DNA of 25,125 nt. Source: an uncultured Bacteroidota bacterium (lineage in GTDB: Bacteria > Bacteroidota > Bacteroidia > Chitinophagales > Chitinophagaceae). Every line of letters starts with the position of its first letter. The stretch's first letter is position 1. Below the pieces are notes generated by a model that ran no database searches, was not told the DNA's origin, and saw only the letters and a list, made by a program, of their open reading frames with translations. Both the position numbers and the translations under genes were made by a program. Where the stretch lies: the NCBI GenBank assembly GCA_903944755.1, contig CAJATB010000088.1, positions 1 to 25,125 on the forward strand, read 5' to 3'. This document shows, piece after piece, positions 1 to 7,922 of this stretch.

Positions 1-633
1 AATTAATTTATTTCGAATTAAATTCCTTGTATAATCATTCTTAGTGTTCGAACTGTCTTCAATATTTTGAATATTGTTTGCCTGTGCAAATGTAGCTAAC
101 TGCGCCTTTGTAAAGCTGATCAATGGCCTTATAATAGCCATACTGTCATTGCGCCTTGCGGGTATACCTGTTAGTCCGTGCAAACCAGTACCGCGAAATA
201 AATGCATTAAAACAGTTTCAACTTGGTCATCGGCATGATGTGCAGTTAGTAAAAAAATTGGCTTACCAGTTGTAACAGCTAATTCCTTCATTAAAGTATC
301 AAACCAAGCATATCTAATTTCACGGGCAGCTTCCTGAATCCCCATTTTGTTGTCTTGCGCATATTGTGCCGTCTCAGATTTATTAACAAATAAGGGAATA
401 TTCCATTGATTTGAAAAGGATCGGACAAAATTTTCATCTCTTTCACTTTCTGTACCACGTAATTGAAAGTTAACATGGGCAATCGTGCATTTTGCACCAA
501 TATGTTGCATTAAATAAGTAAGTACAATGCTATCCAAACCACCACTCACCGCTATCAAAAAATGATTATTCTTAAAATTAGTTGTTGGAAACTGCTTTCC
601 CCAAACTTGTTTAAAGGTTTCCAGACTTAGCAT
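1..633 (-). CDS. tilS: tRNA(Ile)-lysidine synthase TilS (N-terminal part, cut by window edge)
   Basis: TilS attaches lysine to the wobble cytidine of the CAU-anticodon isoleucine tRNA, using ATP, so that it reads AUA. The 211 visible residues begin at ATG 633-631 and run off the left edge with no stop. The PP-loop SGGLDS lies at about residues 30-35, followed by HVNFQLRG near 55 and a TAHHADDQVET segment near 130, all typical of the N-terminal ATP pyrophosphatase domain. The C-terminal tRNA-binding domain lies outside the window. The start is 6 nt after the glnS stop on the same strand, so the two are probably cotranscribed. Family assignment is firm; only completeness is unknown. Confidence 0.95.
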   Translation of the reverse strand, partial: MLSLETFKQVWGKQFPTTNFKNNHFLIAVSGGLDSIVLTYLMQHIGAKCTIAHVNFQLRGTESERDENFVRSFSNQWNIPLFVNKSETAQYAQDNKMGIQEAAREIRYAWFDTLMKELAVTTGKPIFLLTAHHADDQVETVLMHLFRGTGLHGLTGIPARRNDSMAIIRPLISFTKAQLATFAQANNIQNIEDSSNTKNDYTRNLIRNKLI

Positions 634-639
634 TTGCAA

Positions 640-2298
640 CTATTTTTTTTGTTCTTTTGCCCAAGCGTCTTTTAAAGTCACCGTTCGGTTAAATACTAAT
701 TGCTCCTTACTACTTGTTGTATCCTGATAAAAATAGCCTTTTCTTAAAAATTGAAAACGGGTGTCTTTAGCGTCATTCAATAATGCAGGTTCTCCCCAAG
801 CATTGGTATCAGTAGTCAACGAGTTAGGGTTAATATATTCTTTAAAGTCACCTTCTGCACCTGCAACATCTTCAACACTGAAAAGTCGGTCATATTCATT
901 TAATACCACTGGGATAGCGTGCTTAGCACTTACCCAATGTAGCGTACCTTTCACATGCAAACCCGACGTGTCGCTCCCACTCTTACTTTCCGGGAAATAA
1001 CTTGCAAAAATGGTTTCTATATTTCCTGCAGCGTCTTTTTCAAAACTATCACACTTAATAATATAAGCACTTTTTAATCGCACCATTAAATCTGGCCCTA
1101 ACCTGAAATACTTCTTAGTTGGTTCTTCCATAAAATCACTTCTCTCTATCCATAATGTATTACTGAATGGAACATCGCGTACGCCGCCTTCAGGATCTTC
1201 AGGATTATTTTCAGAACTTAGCATTTCTTCTACTTTTTCATAATTAGTGATTACCAATTTTACAGGATTGGTTACCACCATTCTTCTTTGAGCAATTTTA
1301 TTCAAATGCTCCCGAACACAAAATTCTAATAAACTAAAATCAATAATGTTTTCTCTTTTTGCAATTCCTATACGGTCGCAAAAATCTCGAATACTTTCTG
1401 GCGTATACCCTCTACGACGCATACCGCTAATGGTTGGCATACGTGGGTCATCCCAACTTGACACATGGCCTTCGGTAACCAATTGCAGTAATTTGCGTTT
1501 ACTCATGACTGTGTAATTCATGTTTAAACGTGCGAATTCATATTGTTTAGAAGGGAAAATACCTAATTGTTCAATGCACCAATCATACAAAGTACGGTGA
1601 GGAATAAATTCCAACGTACATATAGAATGTGTAATTTTTTCAATCGAATCACTTTGACCATGTGCGAAATCGTACATTGGATAAATGCACCACGCATCGC
1701 CCGTTCGGTGATGATGCGCTTTTTTTATTCTGTAAAGTAGCGGGTCACGCATGTGCATATTCGGGCTTGCTAAATCAATTTTAGCACGTAATACTTTTTC
1801 GCCATCGTCATATTTACCTGCTTTCATTTCAGCAAATAAGGATAAATTTTCAGCTATGGTTCTGTTACGGAATTCATTGCCTGTTCCTGGCATAGTTGGC
1901 GTTCCTTTTTGCAATGCAATTTGTTCGGCTGAACTATCATCAACATAAGCTAACCCTTTATCAATTAATTGAACAGCAAAAGCATACAATTGGTCAAAAT
2001 AGTCAGATGCATAACATTCTTTAACCCACTCAAAGCCCAACCATTTTACATCCGCTTTAATACTATCAACATATTCGGTTTCTTCTTTAGTTGGATTTGT
2101 ATCGTCAAATCTTAAGTTAGTACCTCCACCAAAACGTTTTGCTAAACCAAAGTTTAAACAAATACTTTTTGCATGGCCTATATGTAAATATCCATTGGGT
2201 TCTGGAGGGAACCTTGTTAAAATACTATCATATTTCCCAGCTGCTAAATCTTGGGATATAATTTCTTCAATAAAATTCAAGCTTTTTTCTTCACTCAT
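640..2298 (-). CDS. glnS: Glutamine--tRNA ligase (GlnRS)
   Basis: Charges tRNA(Gln) with glutamine in the cytoplasm. The 552-residue protein is full length for bacterial GlnRS. The class I signature appears as PPEPNGYLHIGHAKS (HIGH at residues 39-42), and the KMSKS equivalent is VMSKR at 264-268. The block with MYDFAHGQSDSIE and HSICTLEF near 208-231 is characteristic of GlnRS rather than the bacterial discriminating GluRS. The C-terminal part (about 340-552) is the beta-barrel anticodon-binding region. The gene lies 70 nt after the DUF4294 gene and 6 nt before tilS, suggesting a translation-related unit. A weak -7-like TACCTTTA lies at 2326-2319 on the minus strand, about 20 nt before the ATG. 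Confidence 0.97.
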   Translation of the reverse strand: MSEEKSLNFIEEIISQDLAAGKYDSILTRFPPEPNGYLHIGHAKSICLNFGLAKRFGGGTNLRFDDTNPTKEETEYVDSIKADVKWLGFEWVKECYASDYFDQLYAFAVQLIDKGLAYVDDSSAEQIALQKGTPTMPGTGNEFRNRTIAENLSLFAEMKAGKYDDGEKVLRAKIDLASPNMHMRDPLLYRIKKAHHHRTGDAWCIYPMYDFAHGQSDSIEKITHSICTLEFIPHRTLYDWCIEQLGIFPSKQYEFARLNMNYTVMSKRKLLQLVTEGHVSSWDDPRMPTISGMRRRGYTPESIRDFCDRIGIAKRENIIDFSLLEFCVREHLNKIAQRRMVVTNPVKLVITNYEKVEEMLSSENNPEDPEGGVRDVPFSNTLWIERSDFMEEPTKKYFRLGPDLMVRLKSAYIIKCDSFEKDAAGNIETIFASYFPESKSGSDTSGLHVKGTLHWVSAKHAIPVVLNEYDRLFSVEDVAGAEGDFKEYINPNSLTTDTNAWGEPALLNDAKDTRFQFLRKGYFYQDTTSSKEQLVFNRTVTLKDAWAKEQKK

Positions 2299-2328
2299 TT
2301 TTGTACAATCTGTTCGGGTAAAGGTACT

Positions 2329-2353
2329 AAAACCTACCCCAAAAACCTACCCC
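2329..2353. repeat. Short tandem direct repeat, about 12 nt, two copies
   Basis: The 12-mer AAAACCTACCCC occurs at 2329-2340 and again at 2342-2353, separated by one A. It lies in the 70-nt gap between the DUF4294 stop and the glnS start, just upstream of the possible glnS -7 element. Two copies could be chance slippage or a regulator half-site pair. No function is assigned. Confidence 0.4.
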
Positions 2354-2368
2354 TAATTATAGCTTGTA

Positions 2369-2980
2369 CTAGCCCTTGTAACCATACATTATGCTCACGT
2401 CTTTAACGATTTTCTCTATTTCGCGGTCGTCCCCCTTAGGGTCATAAGGTTGCTTTAAATTGCCCCCAAAAACAAAAGCAATTGTTTGCCATAATCCGGC
2501 ATTAAAACCCCCTTTAAATTCTTTTACAATATCGTAACAGTTACTACCGGTTTCTCGGTTAATTAATTTCATTAAAACTTTACCTTGGTAAACCGATAAT
2601 TTCGTGACCTTATCAGCAAAATCGCGTTTCATCTCTTTTTCCCTAGACTTTATAATTTGTCGGCGTAATTTTTCGTCAGAAACATTTACCAACTGCGCAT
2701 TCACTTCTGTGATAATTTTTCCTGCAGTTTTAGCATAGGGATAAGTGATATAAACTGCGTTTCTTAAACGTGTCCAGTTTTCCCAATAATTTCGTCCAGC
2801 CCTGGTTTGCTTAGTAATAACTGCAACATCGGGTAGCCATGATTGGCCAATGGTGTCTCCTTCAGGGGTAATAAAAGCTTCAACCCTTATAGTGTCAACT
2901 GCTTGGGTCTGAGCAAAAGCACCTATATGAGCAATGCCCAAAAAACAAACCAGTACCCAAAATTTTAATAGTTGTGCCAT
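2369..2980 (-). CDS. DUF4294 family secreted protein
   Basis: A 203-residue protein of unknown role from a family restricted to Bacteroidota. It starts with a hydrophobic signal peptide whose likely cleavage is after AFA at about residue 23, so it should be periplasmic. The conserved features I recognise are the RLRNAVYITYPYA segment in the middle, a charged helical stretch around KSREKEMKRDF, and the C-terminal FGGNLKQPYDPKGDDREIEKI segment. No catalytic motif stands out. It sits between ccmF (83 nt upstream) and glnS (70 nt downstream), all on the minus strand, but the gaps allow separate transcription. The DUF assignment is from remembered family pattern; the function is unknown. Confidence 0.85.
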   Translation of the reverse strand: MAQLLKFWVLVCFLGIAHIGAFAQTQAVDTIRVEAFITPEGDTIGQSWLPDVAVITKQTRAGRNYWENWTRLRNAVYITYPYAKTAGKIITEVNAQLVNVSDEKLRRQIIKSREKEMKRDFADKVTKLSVYQGKVLMKLINRETGSNCYDIVKEFKGGFNAGLWQTIAFVFGGNLKQPYDPKGDDREIEKIVKDVSIMYGYKG

Positions 2981-3021
2981 TATATGATATGTTCCCTTTT
3001 AGTCATCTGAATATTAATACA

Positions 3022-3054
3022 CTAATGTACAAAAAGTAACCTTTATACCACAAA
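3022..3054 (-). promoter_or_regulatory. Possible promoter for the DUF4294 gene
   Basis: On the minus strand a TTTG (-33 type, 3054-3051) is followed after 21 nt by TACATTAG (3029-3022), one base off the Bacteroidota TAnnTTTG -7 element. It lies in the ccmF/DUF4294 gap, about 40 nt before the ATG. Spacing fits; the -7 match is imperfect. Confidence 0.3.
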
Positions 3055-3063
3055 GCCTTTTTA

Positions 3064-5502
3064 TTACCTACTATGGCTATTTTTTGACTGCTTCACCCTA
3101 GCCCAAGTAGCAATAAAGAAGCCAGTTGTCATCACTATAATACCTAGCCATAAAATATTGATGAAAGGAAACTCATACACTTTTATCGTAATTAATTTAG
3201 AAAGTGTTTTCGCTTCCTTAACGCCAATTTCTAAAGTGCCCTTTTTTTGATCAATTACTTTATTAAAACTTAGTATAAGGTTTTGCGCTTTAATAGTGTC
3301 AAGCAAACTCTCCATGGTCATTTCCTTGATAATAATACTTGGATTAGCTAAGTATTCAATGCCTTCTTTGGAGGTAACTATTAATTCCAAAGCCAATTCA
3401 TTACTTCCTTCAAGCCTTTCCGTCTTTGGATTAACTACTACTTTATTTAATTTAATATATCCATTACTATAAAAAATAGAATCCCCTATAGCTATTTGAT
3501 TTGGGGTAAAACGAGTCGTGTCTTCTTCATTATTATCCTGGAAAGAAGTTACGTAAGAAAATATATCCTTATGTAAATAATGTTTAGCTGCAGGGTTGGC
3601 CGAAAATCCTTCCATTTTATTATTCTTCATCACGTCTGGATAAAGAAAAAACACTTCGTCTGTTTTTTTCGCTTTAAACTTTAGCTCAAAATGTCTGTTT
3701 TCAAAAGTGTCGAAAGTGTCACGCAAATAGGTAACCATATATTTACCCATGTCTGTATCAATTCCTTCAATTAATGTAATATTCTCCATTGGGTTGCCAA
3801 TGGGAGTTTTATTGTCTTTTTCAACTTGTAAAGGACTGAAGCCTGTGGTATTCCAGCTTAATACTGTTTTATTTGATGCTGAGATTAAAATACCCAATAG
3901 CATAAGTCCAAAACCAATATGTGAAATAGAAGCACCCGCTGACTTCATTTTCCCTTTAATAATACTCACTAAGTAATAGGTATTAGCTACAATGGAAAAC
4001 AGTGAAGTTACTAATGCAACATACAATGCACCTAAAAATCCTGCTCCTTTTTCTTTAAATAAAATACCTATAAAAGTGATGCAAATAGCACTTAAAATTA
4101 TGGTAATAATTAAAGGCCATTTAATCTGTTTGTAAAATTGCGTCTTGGGAGTTGCTTTGTATTTTAAAAATTGTCCTACAGCTGTTAACACCCCAATAAT
4201 AATAGCAACAAAAACTTGTACTTGATTGTGCGCGAATAAAATATCTTCTGGAGGTGCAATTTTAGTGCCAAAAAGTTTATTAAACACAGGGATTGAAGTA
4301 ATAGCAGAAATGACAATTGCAGAAAGTAATAAAACTAAGGAACCAACTAACATCCAAAATTCTCTGCTATCAACTACGTCATCCTTAGCCGGTTCTTTCA
4401 TCGTATTAAAACGAATAAAGTACAAAATGAAATAAGGGATTACAAATATTAACAAGAAAGAAAGTAATTGACCATTCATTCCTAAGTCCGTAAAAGCATG
4501 CACCGATGTGTCACCTAACACCCCGCTTCTTGTTAAGAAAGTTGAATAAATAACCAATAAAAAACTAAGTCCATAAAATAAATAGCTCGCTTTTAAACTC
4601 GTCCCTGTTCTTTTATAAACAATACTAGTATGAATAGCCGCAACTAAAGTAAGCCATGGCACTAAGGAAGCATTTTCTACAGGATCCCATGCCCAATAGC
4701 CTCCAAAATTTAAACTCTCGTAAGCCCATGCAGCGCCCATCATAATTCCTAATCCTAAAATACCCGCCGAAAACGCAGCCCAAGGGGAACAAGCTTCGGC
4801 CCAATCGTGATCCTTTTTTAATAAACCCGCAACTACAAAACCAAATGGAATAGTAGTGGAAGCAAATCCTAAAAATAATACTGGCGGGTGAATTACCATC
4901 CAATAGTTCTGTAATAATGTATTTAGTCCTGTGCCGTCTTTAACTAATTGTAAATAATCGGGACGTGATAAAATAGGCCAATTCATTTCTTGTCTTAAAA
5001 GAATAAAAGGGCTACTTCCAATTTTATAATCAAAAATATAAATGCCAATAACCATGGTCGCTAAACAAAATTGCACAAAGCTTAATACCATCATTACCCC
5101 GCTTTCTCTTTCTTTCACGCGCGCCATAACAATCAATCCTAAAATACAATGCCAAAAACTCCATAACAAGAAACTACCCTCCTGTCCTTCCCAAAAACAA
5201 CTCAACAAATATTCGAATGGCATATTCTTATCACTATGCATGTATGCATACTTGTATTCAAATAAATGATTCGTAATAATATAAAACAAAACCACAAAGC
5301 AAGAAACAACTGCAACCGTTTCAATGTAAAAAGCGATACGTGCTAATTTTTTCCACTGATTTGCTATTGTTAATTCTTTTGCATAAAATGATTTAGCAAA
5401 TGCAAAAGTCGCAACTAAAGAAGCTACTAAAGAAAGCATTGTTAAAAAATAGCCTAGCTGCCCAGCGAATAAACTTTCGCCGATAAATTGTATGTTATTC
5501 AT
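3064..5502 (-). CDS. ccmF: Cytochrome c maturation heme lyase CcmF (CcmF/CcsA family)
   Basis: Inner-membrane component that transfers heme from holo-CcmE to apocytochrome c. With the start at ATG 5502-5500 it has 812 residues. An upstream ATG at 5586 would overlap ccmE by 67 nt and add a polar, non-membrane leader, so I prefer the inner start, 17 nt after the ccmE stop. Visible motifs: WEGQEGS (about 104-110), IHPPVL with a candidate heme-ligand histidine (about 205), the tryptophan-rich WWD motif GGYWAWDPVENASLVPWL (about 267-284), and SVHAF (His about 335). Around 14 hydrophobic segments surround these, followed by a large periplasmic C-terminal domain and a last membrane helix. It forms a pair with ccmE; ccmA, ccmB and ccmC are not in the window. 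Confidence 0.93.
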   Translation of the reverse strand: MNNIQFIGESLFAGQLGYFLTMLSLVASLVATFAFAKSFYAKELTIANQWKKLARIAFYIETVAVVSCFVVLFYIITNHLFEYKYAYMHSDKNMPFEYLLSCFWEGQEGSFLLWSFWHCILGLIVMARVKERESGVMMVLSFVQFCLATMVIGIYIFDYKIGSSPFILLRQEMNWPILSRPDYLQLVKDGTGLNTLLQNYWMVIHPPVLFLGFASTTIPFGFVVAGLLKKDHDWAEACSPWAAFSAGILGLGIMMGAAWAYESLNFGGYWAWDPVENASLVPWLTLVAAIHTSIVYKRTGTSLKASYLFYGLSFLLVIYSTFLTRSGVLGDTSVHAFTDLGMNGQLLSFLLIFVIPYFILYFIRFNTMKEPAKDDVVDSREFWMLVGSLVLLLSAIVISAITSIPVFNKLFGTKIAPPEDILFAHNQVQVFVAIIIGVLTAVGQFLKYKATPKTQFYKQIKWPLIITIILSAICITFIGILFKEKGAGFLGALYVALVTSLFSIVANTYYLVSIIKGKMKSAGASISHIGFGLMLLGILISASNKTVLSWNTTGFSPLQVEKDNKTPIGNPMENITLIEGIDTDMGKYMVTYLRDTFDTFENRHFELKFKAKKTDEVFFLYPDVMKNNKMEGFSANPAAKHYLHKDIFSYVTSFQDNNEEDTTRFTPNQIAIGDSIFYSNGYIKLNKVVVNPKTERLEGSNELALELIVTSKEGIEYLANPSIIIKEMTMESLLDTIKAQNLILSFNKVIDQKKGTLEIGVKEAKTLSKLITIKVYEFPFINILWLGIIVMTTGFFIATWARVKQSKNSHSR

Positions 5503-5519
5503 TGATAAATTTGTAATAA

Positions 5520-5930
5520 TTAATTCGCCATTGCGGTTTGCGCACCTTGCGTTGCGTTGGCATTGTCCTTGTATTTTGAAGGACATTTAAGCACGATAGC
5601 CGAACATTCAAAAACGTCGCCTTGCACTTTTCCTTTCAAAACTAACCTTTCTGATTTTTCCATATCAGTTGGCATTGTATTGTGGTAAACAACAGCAATT
5701 TTACCCCCTAAACTATCTTGCACAGCAAACTTTAAATAATTTGGATTTTTAATAGGATCATATTCTACCGGCACCGCTTTATCCATTTTCACTATTAAGT
5801 TAACAAACTTGCCTTCTTTTTGCTTAGCCGAGTTTACCGTTTCGTAACTACTTAAATCTCCAGTGTAACTCACTAAAATAACTATTGCCGCTGCAATAAG
5901 TACTAATAAAACGATATGTGATTTCTTCAT
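5520..5930 (-). CDS. ccmE: Cytochrome c maturation heme chaperone CcmE, CxxxY variant
   Basis: Membrane-anchored periplasmic chaperone that covalently binds heme and passes it to CcmF. The 136 residues comprise one N-terminal membrane helix (about 5-21) and an OB-fold beta domain. The heme-attachment site, histidine in Escherichia coli (HxxxY), is here C116-PSK-Y120, that is CxxxY. This variant is known from archaea and Desulfovibrio-type systems. A second cysteine, C109, lies seven residues before it. The tail after residue 121 is short and rich in Ala, Gln and Asn. It is followed 17 nt later by ccmF, and transcribed divergently from the membrane protein at 5995. A TAACTTTG element ends only 4 nt before the ATG. 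Confidence 0.92.
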   Translation of the reverse strand: MKKSHIVLLVLIAAAIVILVSYTGDLSSYETVNSAKQKEGKFVNLIVKMDKAVPVEYDPIKNPNYLKFAVQDSLGGKIAVVYHNTMPTDMEKSERLVLKGKVQGDVFECSAIVLKCPSKYKDNANATQGAQTAMAN

Positions 5931-5934
5931 GCAC

Positions 5935-5942
5935 CAAAGTTA
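5935..5942 (-). promoter_or_regulatory. -7 promoter element (TAnnTTTG) directly before ccmE
   Basis: On the minus strand TAACTTTG ends 4 nt before the ccmE ATG. If used, transcription would begin at or very near the start codon, giving a leaderless or nearly leaderless message. No well-spaced TTTG -33 partner is seen; the nearest upstream TTTG is 32 nt away, so confidence is limited. Confidence 0.35.
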
Positions 5943-5994
5943 ACCAAATGGCCTTAAATTGCATTAAATTTTACCAAAATCATAAATCACTTTT

Positions 5995-6558
5995 ATGCGC
6001 CTTTTTGACTATATCATTGTTTGTAAAACGCCCGATTTTAAGAATGTGGATCGCATTAGCCAGTTTATGTTAGGGTTATCGGTTTTAGCATATATATATT
6101 GTATTTACAACGGAGTTTTCCCTAAACCAGCCCTTATAATCGCAATAATGACTTCTGTTATAAGTTGGATGGTTTTTTGCACCTATCAAAAACAAAAAGG
6201 GGGTATACCCTATTACCGTTTAGGCCTTTTATTTGCTTCCTGGGGTTGGTTCTTAATCCCCAATGCCTTGGTTGTAGCGGGTATTTACCTAATTGCTGCA
6301 TTATTTGAGCGTCAAGTTAAATTTCCCTATGAAATCGCCTTCGACCCAGCTGGAATTGTAATTAATACATTCCCAAAAAAACATTATCCTTGGAATGCTA
6401 TCCAAAATGTAATTATAAAGGATGATGTTATCACTATCGACTTTAAGAATAATAAGCTGCTTCAAAAAGATATAAATGAACAAGTTTCGGCTTCTATTAC
6501 GCAAGAATTTAACGCATTTTGCAAGGAACAGATAACTTTAAGTACCCCTCAAGTTTAA
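5995..6558 (+). CDS. Membrane protein of unknown function with a soluble C-terminal domain
   Basis: A 187-residue protein I do not recognise by name. Hydrophobic segments lie at about 22-40, 43-63 and 75-104, the last long enough for one helix plus a re-entrant part or a tight hairpin. After residue 108 it becomes soluble: beta-strand-like stretches around IAFDPAGIVINTF, YPWNAIQNVIIKDDVITIDF and a final helix resemble the bacterial PH-like or YcxB-type domains that often follow membrane helices in small Bacteroidota proteins. That resemblance is an inference from pattern only. It is transcribed divergently from ccmE with 64 nt between the starts, and 50 nt before the radical SAM gene on the same strand, so it could be the first gene of that run or a single unit. 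Confidence 0.7.
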   Translation: MRLFDYIIVCKTPDFKNVDRISQFMLGLSVLAYIYCIYNGVFPKPALIIAIMTSVISWMVFCTYQKQKGGIPYYRLGLLFASWGWFLIPNALVVAGIYLIAALFERQVKFPYEIAFDPAGIVINTFPKKHYPWNAIQNVIIKDDVITIDFKNNKLLQKDINEQVSASITQEFNAFCKEQITLSTPQV

Positions 6559-6596
6559 CATTTCGATAACTAATTACAACCTTACTAATTAATTGA

Positions 6597-6604
6597 TACC
6601 TTTG
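6597..6604 (+). promoter_or_regulatory. -7 promoter element (TAnnTTTG) directly before the radical SAM gene
   Basis: TACCTTTG ends 4 nt before the ATG at 6609, the same arrangement as at ccmE. A message starting here would be nearly leaderless. No clear TTTG -33 partner is seen at 17-23 nt upstream. Confidence 0.35.
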
Positions 6605-6608
6605 ACCA

Positions 6609-7910
6609 ATGGCATTACATGATTCCCCTTTTATATTGTATTCTGATGGCGAAGGCCAAATATTTGAAGATACTAGTTTATATGTAACTGGCCGTGCTGG
6701 CTGGGATGCATTCCCTATTCCTGAGGAAGATTGGATAGAACTTCCTGAAGGAGGTAATTTATATGAATTACCTGGAAGACGTGGTATTGGAATAGACGTA
6801 GAAACCGGATTAATGCGCGTATGTGAAAAAGGTTGGGCTGTGGCTGCTTTTATACCCCCAGCACATACTGGTTTATATGTAGCAGCTTATGAAACATTGC
6901 CAGACGCGCCGCTGCTGCCCTTGTTTTGCTATACTGCTGTGGGTTGGCTAGACGGAAAAAATTATGTGCCTGCAGTAAGAATTGAAAAAGATATTAGACA
7001 GGATTGTGAAGGATACGACCAACCCACTATTGACAAAGGTGCTGAACAACTATTAAGTGCTTATCCTCAAAATAGACTGGTTCAACATTTAATGGAGAAC
7101 TGTTGCATGACCTACCATTGCCCTGCAGCAAGAAATTTTGCCATGGGACGTTGGGAATGTCCAATTCCTATCTCACCGGCATGTAATGCAAACTGTATTG
7201 GGTGTATCTCTTTCCAACCTATTGAAGAAGAAATTGTAAGTAACCAGGAACGCCTTAGTTTCAAACCTACTGCTGCGGAAGTAGTAGAGTATACGGTTCC
7301 TCATTTAATGACGGCGCCATTTCCTATTGTAAGTTTTGGTCAAGGTTGCGAAGGGGAACCCTTATTAATGTGGGAGACCATTAAAGAAGCGATTATTGAA
7401 ATAAGAAAACATACCGATAAAGGAAGTATAAATATTAACTCAAATGGTTCAAACCCCATTGCAGTTGCCGAGTTAGCAGCAGTGGGACTTGACAGTTTAA
7501 GAGTAAGTTTAAATTCGGCGCGCGAATCTGTTTACACTGCTTATTACCGTCCTAACAATTATGTTTTTGCAGACATAAAAGAAAGTTTACGCGTAATGGC
7601 TGCAGCTGGGAAATGGACTAGTATTAATTATTTTGTATTCCCCGGAATGACAGATAGCGTTGAGGAATACGAAGCATTAAGACAATTAATAATCGATACC
7701 GATTTGAAGATGATTCAATGGAGAAATTTTAATATTGACCCTGACTGGTATTTAGGCAAAATTGGGGTGACAGAGATTGGAGAAATAATGGGTATAAAAC
7801 AAATGATGGACTTGATTCATGAAGAATTTCCGAATGTGAAATTTGGGTATTTCAACCCTCCTATAGAAAGAATCAAGGGCGATTTTTCTGCACAATTCGC
7901 TCATCACTAA
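6609..7910 (+). CDS. Radical SAM protein, substrate unknown
   Basis: A 433-residue radical SAM enzyme. The cluster-binding motif is C192-NAN-C196-IG-C199 (CxxxCxxC), about 190 residues in, so there is a long N-terminal region unlike the usual position near the start. Just before it is a cysteine-rich stretch with C165, C166, C171 and C184, which could bind an auxiliary iron-sulfur cluster. After it, FGQGCEGEP (about 243-251) takes the place of the GGE SAM-binding motif, and ININSNG and LRVSLNS strands follow, consistent with the TIM-barrel core. I do not recognise a characterised subfamily. It heads a tight plus-strand run: the transporter gene begins 12 nt downstream. The enzyme class is firm; the reaction is unknown. 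Confidence 0.9.
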   Translation: MALHDSPFILYSDGEGQIFEDTSLYVTGRAGWDAFPIPEEDWIELPEGGNLYELPGRRGIGIDVETGLMRVCEKGWAVAAFIPPAHTGLYVAAYETLPDAPLLPLFCYTAVGWLDGKNYVPAVRIEKDIRQDCEGYDQPTIDKGAEQLLSAYPQNRLVQHLMENCCMTYHCPAARNFAMGRWECPIPISPACNANCIGCISFQPIEEEIVSNQERLSFKPTAAEVVEYTVPHLMTAPFPIVSFGQGCEGEPLLMWETIKEAIIEIRKHTDKGSININSNGSNPIAVAELAAVGLDSLRVSLNSARESVYTAYYRPNNYVFADIKESLRVMAAAGKWTSINYFVFPGMTDSVEEYEALRQLIIDTDLKMIQWRNFNIDPDWYLGKIGVTEIGEIMGIKQMMDLIHEEFPNVKFGYFNPPIERIKGDFSAQFAHH

Positions 7911-7922
7911 TATCCACAGCTA

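Noticed and set aside
640..2298. Glutamyl-tRNA synthetase instead of GlnRS
   Set aside because: The block around residues 208-231 and the KMSKS variant VMSKR fit GlnRS; the length and C-terminal beta-barrel region also agree.
5503..5586. Longer N terminus of CcmF starting at 5586
   Set aside because: It would overlap ccmE by 67 nt and adds a polar segment foreign to the family; ATG 5502 gives the expected membrane start.
5949..5963. Sigma-54 promoter upstream of the membrane protein at 5995 (TGGCC ... TTGCA)
   Set aside because: Spacing from GG to GC is 11 nt, one short, which normally abolishes recognition.
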